Below are positions 33,931-46,075 of a DNA stretch of 64,000 nt, piece by piece. Within the stretch, counting starts at the first letter, position 1, and each line of letters starts with the position of its first letter. Location of the stretch: positions 72,233,139 to 72,297,138 of the forward strand of contig NC_134577.1 in NCBI RefSeq assembly GCF_050947875.1, written 5' to 3'. The DNA is from Dermacentor variabilis. Its lineage: Eukaryota > Arthropoda > Arachnida > Ixodida > Ixodidae. Under the pieces are notes generated by a model. The model was not told the DNA's origin and ran no database searches. It saw only the letters and a list, made by a program, of their open reading frames with translations. Both the position numbers and the translations under genes were made by a program.

Positions 33931-34829
33931 TCTAATCATCTGGTACAGTATGTAAAAATTGCGAAAAGGGTTTGGAAAGAATAATGGAGCAGTAATCGTT
34001 TGTATTTTTTTTAAAGCATTTCTGTTTATATTATCATTACCTGCACAGCCGTACAGTTTCACATTTTATATTGAGCGGCACGACACATCTAGATTAAGTA
34101 GATTAGAAAAAGTGAGAGTAAGAGATTGTTGAGATAGAAAGTGTGTTGTGCAAGAAAACTCAGAAACAAAAAAGGTATTTAGCACCATTGCAGCCTTCAT
34201 TAATAAGAACCGCAGTACCAGTGCTATCCAACAAATGGATCGTATTATTGATTGGCTGGCATAACATGGCCGACATGTCCACCTTCAACAAAGGCATGTT
34301 TCACGTATTCTTAGTTGGTTTTTATGTTTTTTTTCAGCATCCGTAAGGCTGGTCAAGCTACTCAAGTTGGGGCAGATTCCTAACCTGTCACAGTCGTTTC
34401 AACACCAAAGTAAGACGGTAATGTGATCTCCCTTCACATACTTTTGGTCTTCATACATGTGTAGATTACGATGTGGCAAAATTTAAAGGGCAAGCAAAAA
34501 ACTTTTTCGGAGTCAGGCACAACACGTATTCAACTATGTGCTGTCTTGTATTGTTTAGTCCTATAAGAATATTTCAATGTGATATAAGACATTGGTCAAA
34601 GCCTTGCTTTTCATTTATAAGTCGAAGCCTGCATAGAGCAGTATACTGAATTTCGTATTTTAACTTTTTGCTAAATCTTTGACTGTTGTAACTTGTTGAA
34701 TTCATGCATCATTCGGCAATAAGAAGTATATGTACCTTTTCTACTGCTTGATAAAGAAGAAAATTGCCTCACTGCATTGATCAGAAACGCAGCTGTGGCG
34801 ACTGCTTTTGAATAGAGTCATAATGCTGA
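33931..34829. other. Stretch without recognised genes
   Basis: AT-rich. Weak resemblance to 39840..40000 may mean the preceding repeat extends slightly further. Nothing else is seen. Confidence 0.4.
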
Positions 34830-34935
34830 AAGACCCGCGTATATACATCGTGGTGTGCGTTAAAGAACACCAGCTGGTCAAAATTATTCAGGAGCCCTCC
34901 TACGGCATGCCGCGTAGGTGCAGAAAGATGTTTGC
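34830..34935 (+). mobile_element. Ruka-like SINE fragment
   Basis: GTGCGTTAAAGAACACCAGCTGGTCAAAATT followed by GGAGCCCTCCTACGGCATGCC matches the body of the 25871..26115 SINE (GTTAAAGAACCCCAGGTGG, TCCTCCACTACGGCGTGCC). Head and extreme tail are missing or diverged. Confidence 0.55.
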
Positions 34936-36946
34936 CATAATTAGTTTAAACGAGTACTCTCTGCTAAGAGATCATCGGTTTTGACGACCTGTCATTTGCA
35001 AGGAGCTTTTCAGCTGCCTCTCTGCCATAGTTTATGCGAGCTGTGGAAAATACAAAAATGCATGCACATTGAATTCTTGAGTGTATGGCAAGTTATTTTG
35101 GAACATTGCTGTAAAATTACATATATATTTATGTTGTGGTGCATTCTGTGCACTTAATTTCCTCAGTGTACAAGCCACAACATATAGAATTTGGCAATTA
35201 CTGTTTTTGAAGCTTGTTCAGAACTGTATTCAATATAGAGCGTTTTTTCTAAATACTTGTTCAGAAGTAATCTGCCAATACAGTGTAGAATTCTCTATGT
35301 AAGGCACTATTCTTTTGGATATTCTGTAGCTGAGCAGTCCCGGTAGCTGCGTGTAATGCTCATCAGCTTAGTGTTGATAAATACAAGAAAATTGTATCAA
35401 CAAGGACTGTTTGAAGGACCTTTATAATTTGTCTGTAAAGTTGTAGATTTGCCATTTTCTGACAGTTAGCCATGTCTCACTGAAGCCATTCAAAGAACTC
35501 TGAATATCCTTGCTCAAACTGTGTTATGGTTACTTCACACAACTGTATCAGCCCTACATGCAGCAGGCGCATATTCTGTGCAGCACTAGCTCTTCATTTG
35601 CTTTTTGGGTCGTTTTCCAATGCCCACACGGGCATAGGTCGAAAAGAGGCTTTGGGCAGCAAATGTGTGAACGCCATTCTAAGCATGTGGGGCAAGGGAG
35701 TCACTTGAAATATCACCTTTCATTGCAAGTGATATTAAGTTAAATTCTGGAGCATGACTGCTACATGCTCTCTCGTCCACATTTCCCGACACAATGCAAC
35801 GGGCTATTCTAAATATTTTTGAATTTTTTGCTCCCTTACGCTTAGAGCGAGGCTACTTAATTTGACGACGAGGACAAGAAGAATCCATTATTCTCGCTGC
35901 TTGCTTGTGGTTTCTGAGGACATGTACGAAAGGGTTGCAAGATAAATATCACTGTTCGGAAGCACTGCTGTATTTTGCGAACCGATACATATATATCCCG
36001 CTCATGCTCAAGGGCAATTAATAGAGTGCTAGAATAATTCAAAAAATTCCGAAGAAAGCGGGAAATGTCACCACAATGTTTCTGAAACCTACTAGAAAAT
36101 TGCACGGATGCTTCTAGGATGAGCAAAAGAATGTTGGAAAAACATTGGTAGAATATTTCTATGTCCAGGCAAAAAAGTTGGTAGAATGTTATTACAAGGT
36201 TTCTAAGAAGTATTAGGATGGTTAGTAAATGCTGCTTCATTGTTTACATGTTCCTTCATGGTTTAAGAATAGAGTACAATTACATTTTTCATTCCCCATC
36301 GGAAGCCAATAATCGACAGAATATGTGTATGAAGTTTTTGGAAAAAAAAAATACAGTATGAAAACATTGAAGAAAACGATGCTAGGTTCCAGTAACATTT
36401 GTCTAGAACATTTTTATTCGATGTTCTTAGCAGATTTCGTGAGGCAGGTGCACCATGCTGGCATTTTCCAACGAGTGATACGGCTTTTGGACAAAGAATA
36501 TTCACTATGAGTAATATGGCCTGACTTGAGCTGGTTGTTCAGCGAAATAACTTTTTGTGTCTCTTTAAAACTTGAATATTTTACAATTCTATGTCGGATT
36601 TTCCCGATGAAAAAAAAGATGCGACGGCATGATACGCGTTCAATCGAACCGGATCAAAATATGGTCTTCAGGGCAGGTATAACCTTGGTCTCAATTTGCT
36701 GCCATGTTCCTTTAGCATCTAAAATGTTGTGATTGAATAGGTTGTTGTTTCGATACCTATCTTCGAGTTCGCGGAAGCAACACTGCAAAGAAGCGCTTTT
36801 GTGTATCATTGCCCGGATATAGTTCTATATTTATATTAACCCTGTTTTAACACTTTGTATCATAATATTTTTATCTTTCTTCTGTACTGTCTATCTGTTT
36901 GCTTAAACAAGTGAATTTCGATTGGATACATTTTTAGCTATTTGTA
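34936..36946. other. Stretch without recognised genes
   Basis: AT-rich, with no protein family, RNA or clear repeat recognised. Confidence 0.45.
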
Positions 36947-37483
36947 ATGGCTTTATTGTCGATTGATTGTTTAACTAAAGTTTTCAAGGATTGCAAGAGG
37001 CGGATGTGCATTTCTTGGATAAAGCAAAACGTGAACTTCAATTGCCCTGCAGGATCCTCAGGTAGTGTTTTCATATCTGGAATTCAATCCTATTTATCGT
37101 TCCGCCTATGGGTTTGTCTCAACAACCCCAGAACATTAAGGCCAGGAAAGATAGTAAATATTCATAATAGTCAACTATTCAAGCAAAACATCAGCGGGCA
37201 TGGGAACAGCAATACGTCTAGCTATCACTGTTTTCTAGCATGTAACGAAATTTTAGTACACACCTGCATGGCAGCCGAGGCCAAGAAAACGGGCCATGCC
37301 GAAAGTGCAGTTCCCGTTGCCACGGAAGGTGAAGAGCAAGTGGGAAAGTTCTTTCAATGTTCCTGGCTGGATGATGCGACCCTCGATGTTGCCGAATCAC
37401 CGAACACTAGCTTTGCTGGTGACACCACGGTAGGAATACGCATGTTGACAACGATGCAGGCGCGGATTGTGTCAGCACTATGA
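36947..37483 (+). other. 178-codon open frame, possible exon or chance
   Basis: The longest non-transposon open frame on plus in this part of the window. The second half (about 37237..37483) is GC-richer than its surroundings and reads like an acidic, soluble sequence (AEAKKTGHAESAVPVATEGE). The first half looks like translated AT-rich sequence. TTTTCTAG at about 37230..37237 could be a splice acceptor, and an AATAAA is found near 37622, so a terminal exon with a short 3' UTR is conceivable. I recognise no domain and would not call this a gene without transcript evidence. Confidence 0.15.
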
Positions 37484-38477
37484 GCGGAGGTGCATTCCAA
37501 GTCAAAGAGTTGCGTCCGTTGATAACGCCAACAGGATTTCGCCTGCGTCGTATGGAAGCGGGGGTTACAGGCCAAGTCATATGTGCTGTTCTAGTGCGCA
37601 GTAAAGGTGTGTATTGTCCCTGAAATAAAAGAGATGCTACATTGCTTCCTGTATACGCCGCACGTCTAACACCCTTGCTCTGATAGCTGTTATTCGTGCT
37701 TCTAACCTCGCTATCGTTGCTTATTCACCGTCAAGGCTCTTAAAGCATTGCAGAGAGGCGAGAGGTAATAATGCTAATAAATACAATGAAACTACAGCAC
37801 CCTTATAAGAAAAAAAACTTGATTATAAAACAACAAGGTTGGAAATGAAACAATTATGTCGCTAGTTAAAGAAAATATAGGTGCATGGCAGCACCCTTAA
37901 AAGAATAATGGTTTGTAATGGCGGCCACGCTATGGGGAAGACAATTCCAACACAAATGGGTATATGGGATGAATTAGTCATGACAACACTTAATGCTTAA
38001 AAATGGAATACATACTGTATGGCAGTTATCAATGCATCTGGAAATGTAAGACGGTTTTGTTGGGAGCCTATTTTTAGGCAATGCAATGTTATAACAAATC
38101 TTACGAAACAAGCAAAGGCGCCATAGTTTACGTTTAGAAAGACTGGTTAAAGAAAGGACGTCTTCAATAGCTGTAATGGCGTCAGCGCAGTAATAAATGT
38201 AAATAACGAAACGAAATGCACGGTATTACACCACCTATAATCCTGCTATAAGTGATTAGAGTTCGAGACCAGTGTGCCATAGAGGTACTGCATATTTTAC
38301 TTGAGCTCGGAGCATTGTTTTGTATAGCAGTAATTTGAGCTGCACGCAACCGTAAATAAAAGTTCTGGGAAGGTAGGTTAACATACGACTGTCATTGCCA
38401 GCGACATAATCAATCTTTATTGTCCACCGATGTTAATTGAGCTATTTATACGAGCATACACATTCCAAAAGAAATAA
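37484..38477. other. Stretch without recognised genes
   Basis: Apart from an AATAAA near 37622, no supported feature. Confidence 0.4.
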
Positions 38478-38692
38478 ATTATGGCGTTTTGCGCGTCAAA
38501 ACCACGATTCGATTATGAGGCACGCCGCATTGAGGGCCTCTGGAAAGTTCAACCACCTGGGGTTCGCTAACGTGGAACTAGGTCTAAGCACGAGGAAGTT
38601 TTCGCATTTCGCCCGCATCGAAATGCGCCCTTCGTGGCCGGGATACAACCTCGCGACCTCGTGCTTAGCAGACCAACAGCATATCTGCTAAG
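38478..38692 (-). mobile_element. Ruka-like SINE, near full length, diverged
   Basis: Read on minus: a tRNA-like head (CTTAGCAGATATGCTGTTGG ... GCACGAGGTCGCGAGG), body (GCATTTCGATGCGGGCGAAA, CCCCAGGTGGTTGAAC) and the GTGGTTTTGACGCGCAAAAC end. It abuts repeat copy B directly. Diverged compared with the 25871 copy, with no clear flanking duplication. Confidence 0.65.
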
Positions 38693-38693
38693 C

Positions 38694-39838
38694 TTGCTTC
38701 AAGCTGAAGCCTCCGTGCACTTATTTTGGAAATATTCGCTCCTTAAAGAGCGTAAGTTGTAGCACTGTTAGCAAATTGAAGTTTAGTAGTGTGAATAATA
38801 CGCTCTAAAGTGTCTAGAAGAAACGTGCTCTACAACCTAAAGACGTGGTTTAGGCAAAAGGTGCCTTAAGCTATGCTTTAGCACAAACGTTGCATCATTG
38901 AGAGTTTCACGCAAGCCTGTCTGTTAGGGATGAAACATAACAACATAGACATAGACCAACGAAATAAAACTTTAAAAGTAAGACTTTCCGGCTTCCATAG
39001 GGAAGCCTTCTTCAGAATGCGGCAACAAAGTAGAGGTGCCAAATTAAGTATGTTTCAGCATGTGATGCAAGCTCCGCGCAATAAAACGGGGAAAGGGTTT
39101 CTTCGTGTCATTTGAGCGCGTGTCCTGTTGATTTATCTCTAGAGGCTCCTGTTACAGGCGTGGCTTCCAGTTTATTTCCTGACCGATTATATTAGAGTTC
39201 ATCCAGTCACAATTGTGCTTAGTCGTTGCTGCGTGCTATGCCAAAGCATTTTACTCCACTCTTTCCTTAAGCACATCGTTCTGATGTTGGCGTAGCTGCT
39301 GTTTTAAGTTGCCCGACTCTTGGATGTAGATAGTGTCGTATCCACACGTTGTGCTTAGAAGCTCCAAATTCATGTCACTAAATTTTTTTACACAGTTTGT
39401 TACTAGGATAGTTGTCTCGTTGGTTTAGCATGGTTTGTAACTGGGAGTGCTCTCTCGTTTGTTTAGCTTCTTGCCGGGTTCTTATTGATTGGTTTTGTAC
39501 GCAGTGAGATGTTGCAAACACACCTGGCGTGTACAAGAAAAAGCAGGTTTACAACAGACATAACGCATAATTATGGACACACATATGTTTTAATAAAATG
39601 CTCCAGCCTCATTTCTGCCTAGAGAAAAAAAAAAGTTTAAAAAGCGCATGTTTACCATGCACCCAAGTTGCTACAGATGTTGACGTGCCAAACGTCCTTT
39701 TTTTTCGTCGTGCTGCTTGCGACACGAATCTGCATACTCTCCTTGCAATCATGTCGTTGGGCTTATTAGCAACTACAAGAGATACTGGCCTGTAGTTGAG
39801 GGAAAAGTGGATGTTACCGGATTTGTTACACAGCGATC
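38694..39838 (+). repeat. Unidentified ~1.14-kb repeat, copy B
   Basis: Second copy of the sequence at 32787..33930, same orientation, about 5.9 kb away. Both copies begin with GCTTCAAGC(C/T)GAAGC and end in a GTAGTTGAGGGAA...TT(A/T)CCGGATTTGT segment. No shared open reading frame, tRNA head or inverted termini are evident. This copy begins immediately beside a minus-strand SINE. Confidence 0.6.
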
Positions 39839-42800
39839 ATATAATATGTGTGCAAGCACAGTTGCAAAAAATGGATGTGTCCGTACTCCAAGCTTGCAAT
39901 TGAAATGTTGCCTTAACAGAGCTACAAATTGAGTTCGAGGACATATTTCCAAATTATTTTAAACTATTACCAAGGCGAGATTTTATTATTACCTTACATG
40001 GGGCCACCTACGCCAGCTAAGCACTTACAATGTAATAACTACTGACGCTTCTGTGTGTGTGCAATGAGAATGCAGGAGGGGGGGATCTTCTCTGAATCTA
40101 TTCAATGCTCTTACTCACTTCGTCTTCCTGACCAATAGCCTAACGCGTTGACACAAAAGCCCCGGCACGGTATACGAATGTGCGCATGCTCAATATACTG
40201 CAAGTCTTCGAGGCGCCTATTCTTTGATTTTGAGAGCTGCCCATCCATGCGCTTTCATTCTCGGCGTCGCGTGGTGAAATGCCAACCGTTGCGCATATTT
40301 AAGGAACCTCCCGATTCGCCTCGAGATTACTTTCGCCTGGTGAGAAGGGTGGGGGAGGGGGGCTCCATAAATAATAGTGTACGTTATGTCTGCTTCCCTG
40401 CAGAAAGCGTAGCTTTGACGTGTGCCGAACAAAGTCTTTAGGGTTATAAGAGAGAGAGAAATAAAAGAATCTTCCCCATAATAAAGGACACCCTGCCTTC
40501 CCCCATGTGTCGTAGCTGTTGCCGCATAGCGCGCCAGTCTAGCTGGAAGCCGGACAGAACTGATGTGCTTGAACTGATCTGCTTGGTGACTCTACTTGAA
40601 CGCGTAAATTATGATCATCATAGCGCATAAGCCACCCGTACTAGCAACATTTGCATATCTAACATAGCTGCCGGGTAAAAGTTTATGGTTGAATTTTGAG
40701 GACCCTGTAAAAGACTGATAAGACCGCATGTGTTCTCTCGAGTGCCTTCAACAAATTTAACGATACAGTCCAGCACGAGTTCACGAGCAGCGGCCTGTTC
40801 ATTTTGATCGCAGCTATTTTTTTTTCCGCTGTGCGCCGTCGCAAGATAAGATTACGCGCTGTAACCGGCAAACGAGTTTATCAAGTTAAAGCACGAAAGC
40901 GCACTTCTATCCTTTCCATCTGGTACTAGAAATCAAATGCAATCAGGCGTTTCTGGCCATGTTTCCAGCAGCATTGAAATGGTCCTTGCTAAAAATTTGC
41001 GCGATAAAGATAGGCTATTACGGGTGTAAGGTGCAAAGGGCACTTCTGGCGCCAGATAAACTGCAGCAGCTTTATTCATCAATATCGCGGTCGTGAAATA
41101 TGCGATTGCGATGAGCGTCCTGCCCATGTCCGGAAGCACGCTGTCATGCCTTCCACGTTCCGAGCTGAGCTTCACAGTACTGTTAATTTCTTTCCAAGCT
41201 GAAAAAATTTCCGCACTAATGAATAGTTTCTCATTAAGCTGAATTTCTATTGGAGCAATTAACATGATAACAGCGCACAATAACTAAAAGAACACATGCG
41301 TTAAACAGAACCAGAGCTGACTTTCCGCTAGAATTTTAGCCCATACATGCAGCCAAGGCAAGGGGGGGGGGGCGGCATTAGCAATAACGTGCGTGTTCCA
41401 AATCTGTGCATGCCTAGTTGCATACAAAGTCTTCCTTGAGTCTTTTTTCTACTACTATTACGTTGTATGAAGATCAACCAAACAACCCAAGTCAGAATGC
41501 TAATGTTACACATAACAAACGTCGCGAATCATAAACGCTAAGCGTTTCCCCCTCCGAGTTATCGTGCTCAACAAATGATCGGGTGTTCCTGGGCGTTTAC
41601 ATATTTGCGTCGACGATCGCCGTGCAGCAACATCGCGTCTGTAATCGACGTCTCATTTAGCGTCGGGAAAATATTCCGCACCGGTTGCGCATTGTCGAGC
41701 ATGACTAGACGGTTACTCAATGCAAACAGCCCCGTCTAAAAATGTCATGTGTGGATTTTAATTCAACTTGTTCCGAGCGGATCGCACGGGGGGCTAAATA
41801 TACGGGTAGCCTCCACCAGATCATGACTCCGTGGCCCGTCTTTTAGTCCATTTAGATATATTAAGAGAGCTGTATATTGCAGGCAAAGCTAGGACAGAAT
41901 TGAGAATAACGCTGCCCAAGAACAACAACAAAGCCCGCAACAATAGTACGCAGAAGCAATGGTACTTTTCGTAATAATTATCACCATTACCGCACCGAAA
42001 GGGTCGCTAGTATGTTACAAGTTCCCAAAGTAGTTGAAGCGTCCTTTCCAGTGGGCATCGACCGACAGATCGATTGGTTCTGACAGGTATTTCCTAATTA
42101 ACGTGACTGTACAAACTATCCCGTACGTCATACCATAGTCAACGCCAAGCACTTATAACACAGTTTCGAAGAAAATTGCGAGTGTTTTTGTACAGTCGCA
42201 GCAGCGGATCAGAAGTTTCTGAGGCACGACACATGTGTGCGTGTAAAAAACCCGTTCTGTCGTACGACCACTCTTACGAAGAAGGCATTCAACCAATTAA
42301 CAACGAACTACTAGCAAGTTTCCAACCGGTTCTTACAGTCCGCGCTTGGCGAGGCGTCTTGCCAAACATCGGATGGCTTAGACGCGCACGTCTGTGACAC
42401 CTAACAAGACAAAGACCGTTTCATAAGCAATCGCGTGCCGGTTGATTTCAACCGCACTGCACCATCCTGAGTCATAAGGGCATAGCGTCGTGGTAAAGAA
42501 GCATTTCCGTTACTATATTCACAAGAATAGTCAACGCAACTAACCTGGATAGTCGAGAAAGTGATGAACATTGCGCGAGGGACGGCAGCGTCGTGCCCCG
42601 AGAACCTGTCGCACCGTGGCAAGGGACGATACTGAGTTATCGGGTCACGTGACGGACGGCGTCATTGACTGAAGTTGCCAGACGAAAGGTTACATTCGGA
42701 CTGAAACTCAGTTCGAATTGAACGGGCTTTCAAGGCCAAGGAGCGGGAACACTGCGTCGCACATTCTAGCAATGGAGGAAGTGGCTGGAAGCCAGCGCGA

Positions 42801-44513
42801 AGGCTGTATTAATTATGCAAGGTGCGCTACATGTGAGATTGATCATTTCCTTGTGTATTCCATTGTTTTCTTCCACTGATTGATTTCCTTTCCTGAACGC
42901 TTATGTGCGCACCGCACATAATCTCGTGTCACTACATTTGGCGTGGATTCAACCACGCTGAAGCAAAGTGCTCGTCATTGTGTGCCTGTGTGCGCGTGTG
43001 TTGTTATTTGCTCTTCGCTTCATGCCATTTGTTCATATTCATCAGAGAATCAAATGTTGCGGAAAGGGCGGGGACGAAGGTTGACAACATTTTTGATATC
43101 GTCAAATAAGTTCAATAGAATCAATTCACAGCCTTCAAGTTGTGAAGCTGCGCAGAACTCGATTGCTTAAGCCTGGGTCATTATTTCATAGTAATCTTGT
43201 TTCTTTCTCACGGCCTGTCCCGAAAAGAGGCAGATAGTGGGGCTGAATGGACGTTCGAAGCAAATGATGAAGTACATAAGAAAACAAATTCTTGAGCAAA
43301 TTCTGGCGGTAGTGTCTGATGCAAATACAAGCATGATGCTTCAATCAGCATGGGAATTATGCAAAGTATAGAGAGACTTGACTAAACTTCGTCCTACTTC
43401 CTTTAAATGACTTGGTGACTTTGCACATGCATCACTTTCAACAAATTTTTGTGTTGTTAATGCAACAATTTGCGTTAATTCTGCATGTGCGAAATGTATT
43501 ATTGTCTTTTGCACTTAGAAATAAAGGACTGCTCTGTAAATTAGGCAGATAAAGCGCAATAAATAAAGCCGCAAGAATGTTTGAATCCACAAGCAAAAAA
43601 CAAAGACAAATCCATGCGGTAAGCAGAGTTGCGGATTGTAGGTTTGTAGTTTGAATGATTCCAGTATCAGTCGGGCAGATGGAATCGAGAATAAAATAAG
43701 AGCCAGCGATTCCGGTATGGAGTTGGAATGGAAGCGTCACATAGTCCTGCAGTGGTAAATGTTCATTTTAGGTAAGTCTGGAAAGCCGGTAAATTTGTCA
43801 ATCACAATTTACGAATTTCGCACAATTTGTTACGTTTCTCAATTTTTGCTCAACAGTGGCTACTTCAGTATTTATTCATAGGTGACTCCGGCTTTCACGG
43901 TCAGTATATAAACAACATGGCAATCTACACATACTGCACACCTGAAGAGCCAGAAACAGTTATGTTTCAAAATATTGAAATGAGTTTAACGACAGCAACA
44001 TTGAACTGTCAAGAATGATTCGATGTAGCGATACCGTGCCTCATCTATGACACACGGATCGAGTCCAAAAAACGGCGTCGCAAACGGTAGTACTCTATAC
44101 GAGTCCATGATGATTTTGAATGAGTGCCGTATATTTTAGCACACTGTTCAATATGCCCGCAATGCTCTCTAATAGGCGGTCAGAGAGTTGTACTGAAAAA
44201 AAAATGGTGCTCGTTGAAATGATGGCAAAACCTAAACTCGTCCCGATGAATATATGAATGCTTTTCACGTCTCTTGCGAAGCCCAATTTGCCTCATTCTT
44301 GGCACTTCGCCGTAAGTAGTAGGAAGGGGGGTACTTAGGTAGCCAGGTAGCTTAGCTTTTGCGTCGCTTCGCTTTAATGAAAAAGACAATAGTGTATGAT
44401 TGATGGCAGATTCGAGCATCTGCAGTCGAGCACTGCAGCCCTGTGCTTTTACCATTAAGTCACAATCTCTTATTTTCTCTCTCTATAACAATTCGGTCAA
44501 CCGCTGTGATTAC
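39839..44513. other. Stretch without recognised genes
   Basis: More than 4.6 kb with only short, motif-free open frames. Homopolymer runs occur at 40077..40084 and 41362..41372 (G). No RNA gene or repeat family identified. Confidence 0.45.
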
Positions 44514-44608
44514 GTTACAGCTTTGTGACAGCGTTACACCATTATGACACTGTTACGCCGTTGTGACAGTGTTACGCCGTTGTGACAGAGTCACACCGTC
44601 GAGGCAGT
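44514..44608. repeat. Tandem repeat, 19-bp unit, five copies
   Basis: Five consecutive 19-bp units: GTTACAGCTTTGTGACAGC, GTTACACCATTATGACACT, GTTACGCCGTTGTGACAGT, GTTACGCCGTTGTGACAGA and GTCACACCGTCGAGGCAGT. A sixth, more diverged unit may precede them. Units share GTTAC and GTGACA words that are partly inverted relative to each other, so each has weak dyad symmetry. Confidence 0.85.
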
Positions 44609-44720
44609 GTTGGCACCGTGTTAGATTACACAATCGCCGGGACTGGGCCACTTTCGCCAGTACGTTCCTCGTTGCAGCTTAGGCTGCGTAGAAACTGTGC
44701 GACGTTGTGCCGACATCATG

Positions 44721-44985
44721 GTCACCCACCACCCGTAGTGGCTTAGTGGTTACTGGCGTTGCGCAGCTAAGCCCGAGGTCGCGGGATGAAATCCCGGCCA
44801 CGGTAGACGCATTTCGATGGCGGCCGAAATGGTAGACCACCCCCGTGTCCCGAGCCTTGGAGGCACGTCGAAAATCCCTTGGTGGTCCATATTATACCGC
44901 AGTCCCCACACTACGTCGCGCCTGATAGTCATATCGTGGTTTTTGGCACGTAACACTCCACAATCAAATTTTGAGCGATAGGCCC
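44721..44985 (+). mobile_element. Ruka-like SINE, diverged
   Basis: CCCGTAGTGGCTTAGTGGTT (A-box region), CGAGGTCGCGGGATGAAATC (degraded B box), CGCATTTCGATGGCGGCCGA, TTGGTGGTCCATATTATACC and GTGGTTTTTGGCACGTAAC follow in the same order as in the 25871..26115 copy. It is strongly diverged, so an old insertion. Confidence 0.65.
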
Positions 44986-45406
44986 ACGTAAGCACGTTTT
45001 AACATTTCTCCGCCAGTGTAGAAATGCCATCGTCGTTTTAACGTACACCACGTGACATAGCCGTTGGTACGTATGATTGTTCAACACGTTGTCGCTGGTG
45101 GCGTCACAATCTGTGTTTCTTTTACTTACACTCGTCCGCTAAATATGTGGAGACCGACCGTCGCCATGTCGAAAGCCCGCTTCGAAAGGCTTGCGCAGAA
45201 ATCATGCCGTTGCCGCCATACGATCGTCTTCAACGTGGTTGTCGTCGTGCTGCTGACGTCACGCACACGTACGCTCTTGACCCACACACTACTCAATTTA
45301 AACAAGAACGTTGGTCTACACGGTATCGCCATGCGGAAAACCCCAACGCCGGATAGCCAGGTAGCTGCGAAATGCTTCGCAACACATTGATTCCCAGACT
45401 GCCTAG

Positions 45407-45880
45407 GATCTGCGCAATATTTATATTAGCCATCAAAGTGACAGAATAATCTATCTGTATGCAAGACATGCCCATCGGTGTAAGGATACAATCAAAAACG
45501 ATTTCCCCCTAGATGCGTATGGGATTCGCTACTTGCCAATAGAAAGTGATGATGGTACCCCATTTGATATGATCATGCTTATGGCCCTGCATAGTATTTG
45601 GAAATGTAGAATGGCGGTAAGGCACACCAATCTCGATGCAAGAGCGGCTCGCCAGTATTTTAAAGAAAGCATAAGGAACTTTGTAGAGGAACAAAAGTTG
45701 CTGGAGTGCATCCCAGAGTGGTTGCCACGTGTGAAATTATTATTGGCGATAAGGGAGTTTTAGCACAAGCGCGGCCGCACAAGTTCTGCGGTCGTTTTTA
45801 ACATATTGTGAGTGTGCCTTTTGATTATTTGTGAATGCGTATTTTTTATCCGGGCCAATGACCGGCAATAAAGAAAAAAA
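45407..45880 (+). pseudogene. C-terminus and poly(A) end of a Tx1/L1-like LINE ORF2
   Basis: The open frame 45407..45763 encodes LMALHSIWKCRMAVRHTNLD followed by ARAARQYFKESIRNFVEEQK and a CIPEWLPRV segment, ending just before a 3' UTR with AATAAAG and a poly(A) run at about 45870..45881. I associate the 'IWK.R ... YF.ESI.NF' pattern with the Zn-binding/C-terminal segment of Tx1-type LINE proteins in ticks. This is from memory and cannot be checked here. The piece is 5' truncated. Alternatively it could be the 3' end of a processed host sequence. Confidence 0.4.
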
Positions 45881-45881
45881 A

Positions 45882-45960
45882 AGAGCTCATGGCTGAGTGG
45901 CAGCGTCTCCGTCTCGCACTCCGGAGACCCTGGTTCGATTCCCACCCAGCCCATCTTGCA
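45882..45960 (+). mobile_element. tRNA-like SINE head
   Basis: CTCATGGCTGAGTGGCAGCG (A box), a CTCCG...CGGAG stem in the anticodon-arm position and CCTGGTTCGATTCCCACCC (B box) give tRNA-like spacing. The anticodon loop is too long for a normal tRNA and the 5' end merges with the preceding poly(A). I therefore call a tRNA-derived SINE head rather than a tRNA gene. The following ~110 bp may be its body. Confidence 0.5.
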
Positions 45961-45999
45961 AGTTGTTTTTATTTATGAATTGCCTACCGCCATTTTTGC

Positions 46000-46075
46000 T
46001 CACGGATAACGCCGCCGACGCCGACGACACCGGCTTTTCTGCGACACGAGCTCCTTAACGCTATCGCGTTAAAAG
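46000..46075 (-). repeat. Dispersed short repeat, copy 2
   Basis: Its reverse complement begins TTTTAACGCGATAGCGTTAA and continues GAGCTCGTGTCGCAGAAAAG with a CGTCGGCG-rich stretch, matching copy 1 at 10680..10760 in inverse orientation. It may form the tail of the preceding SINE. Confidence 0.5.

Noticed and set aside
45882..45960. Functional tRNA gene
   Set aside because: The acceptor stem does not close and the anticodon loop is oversized; it follows a LINE poly(A) run like a SINE.
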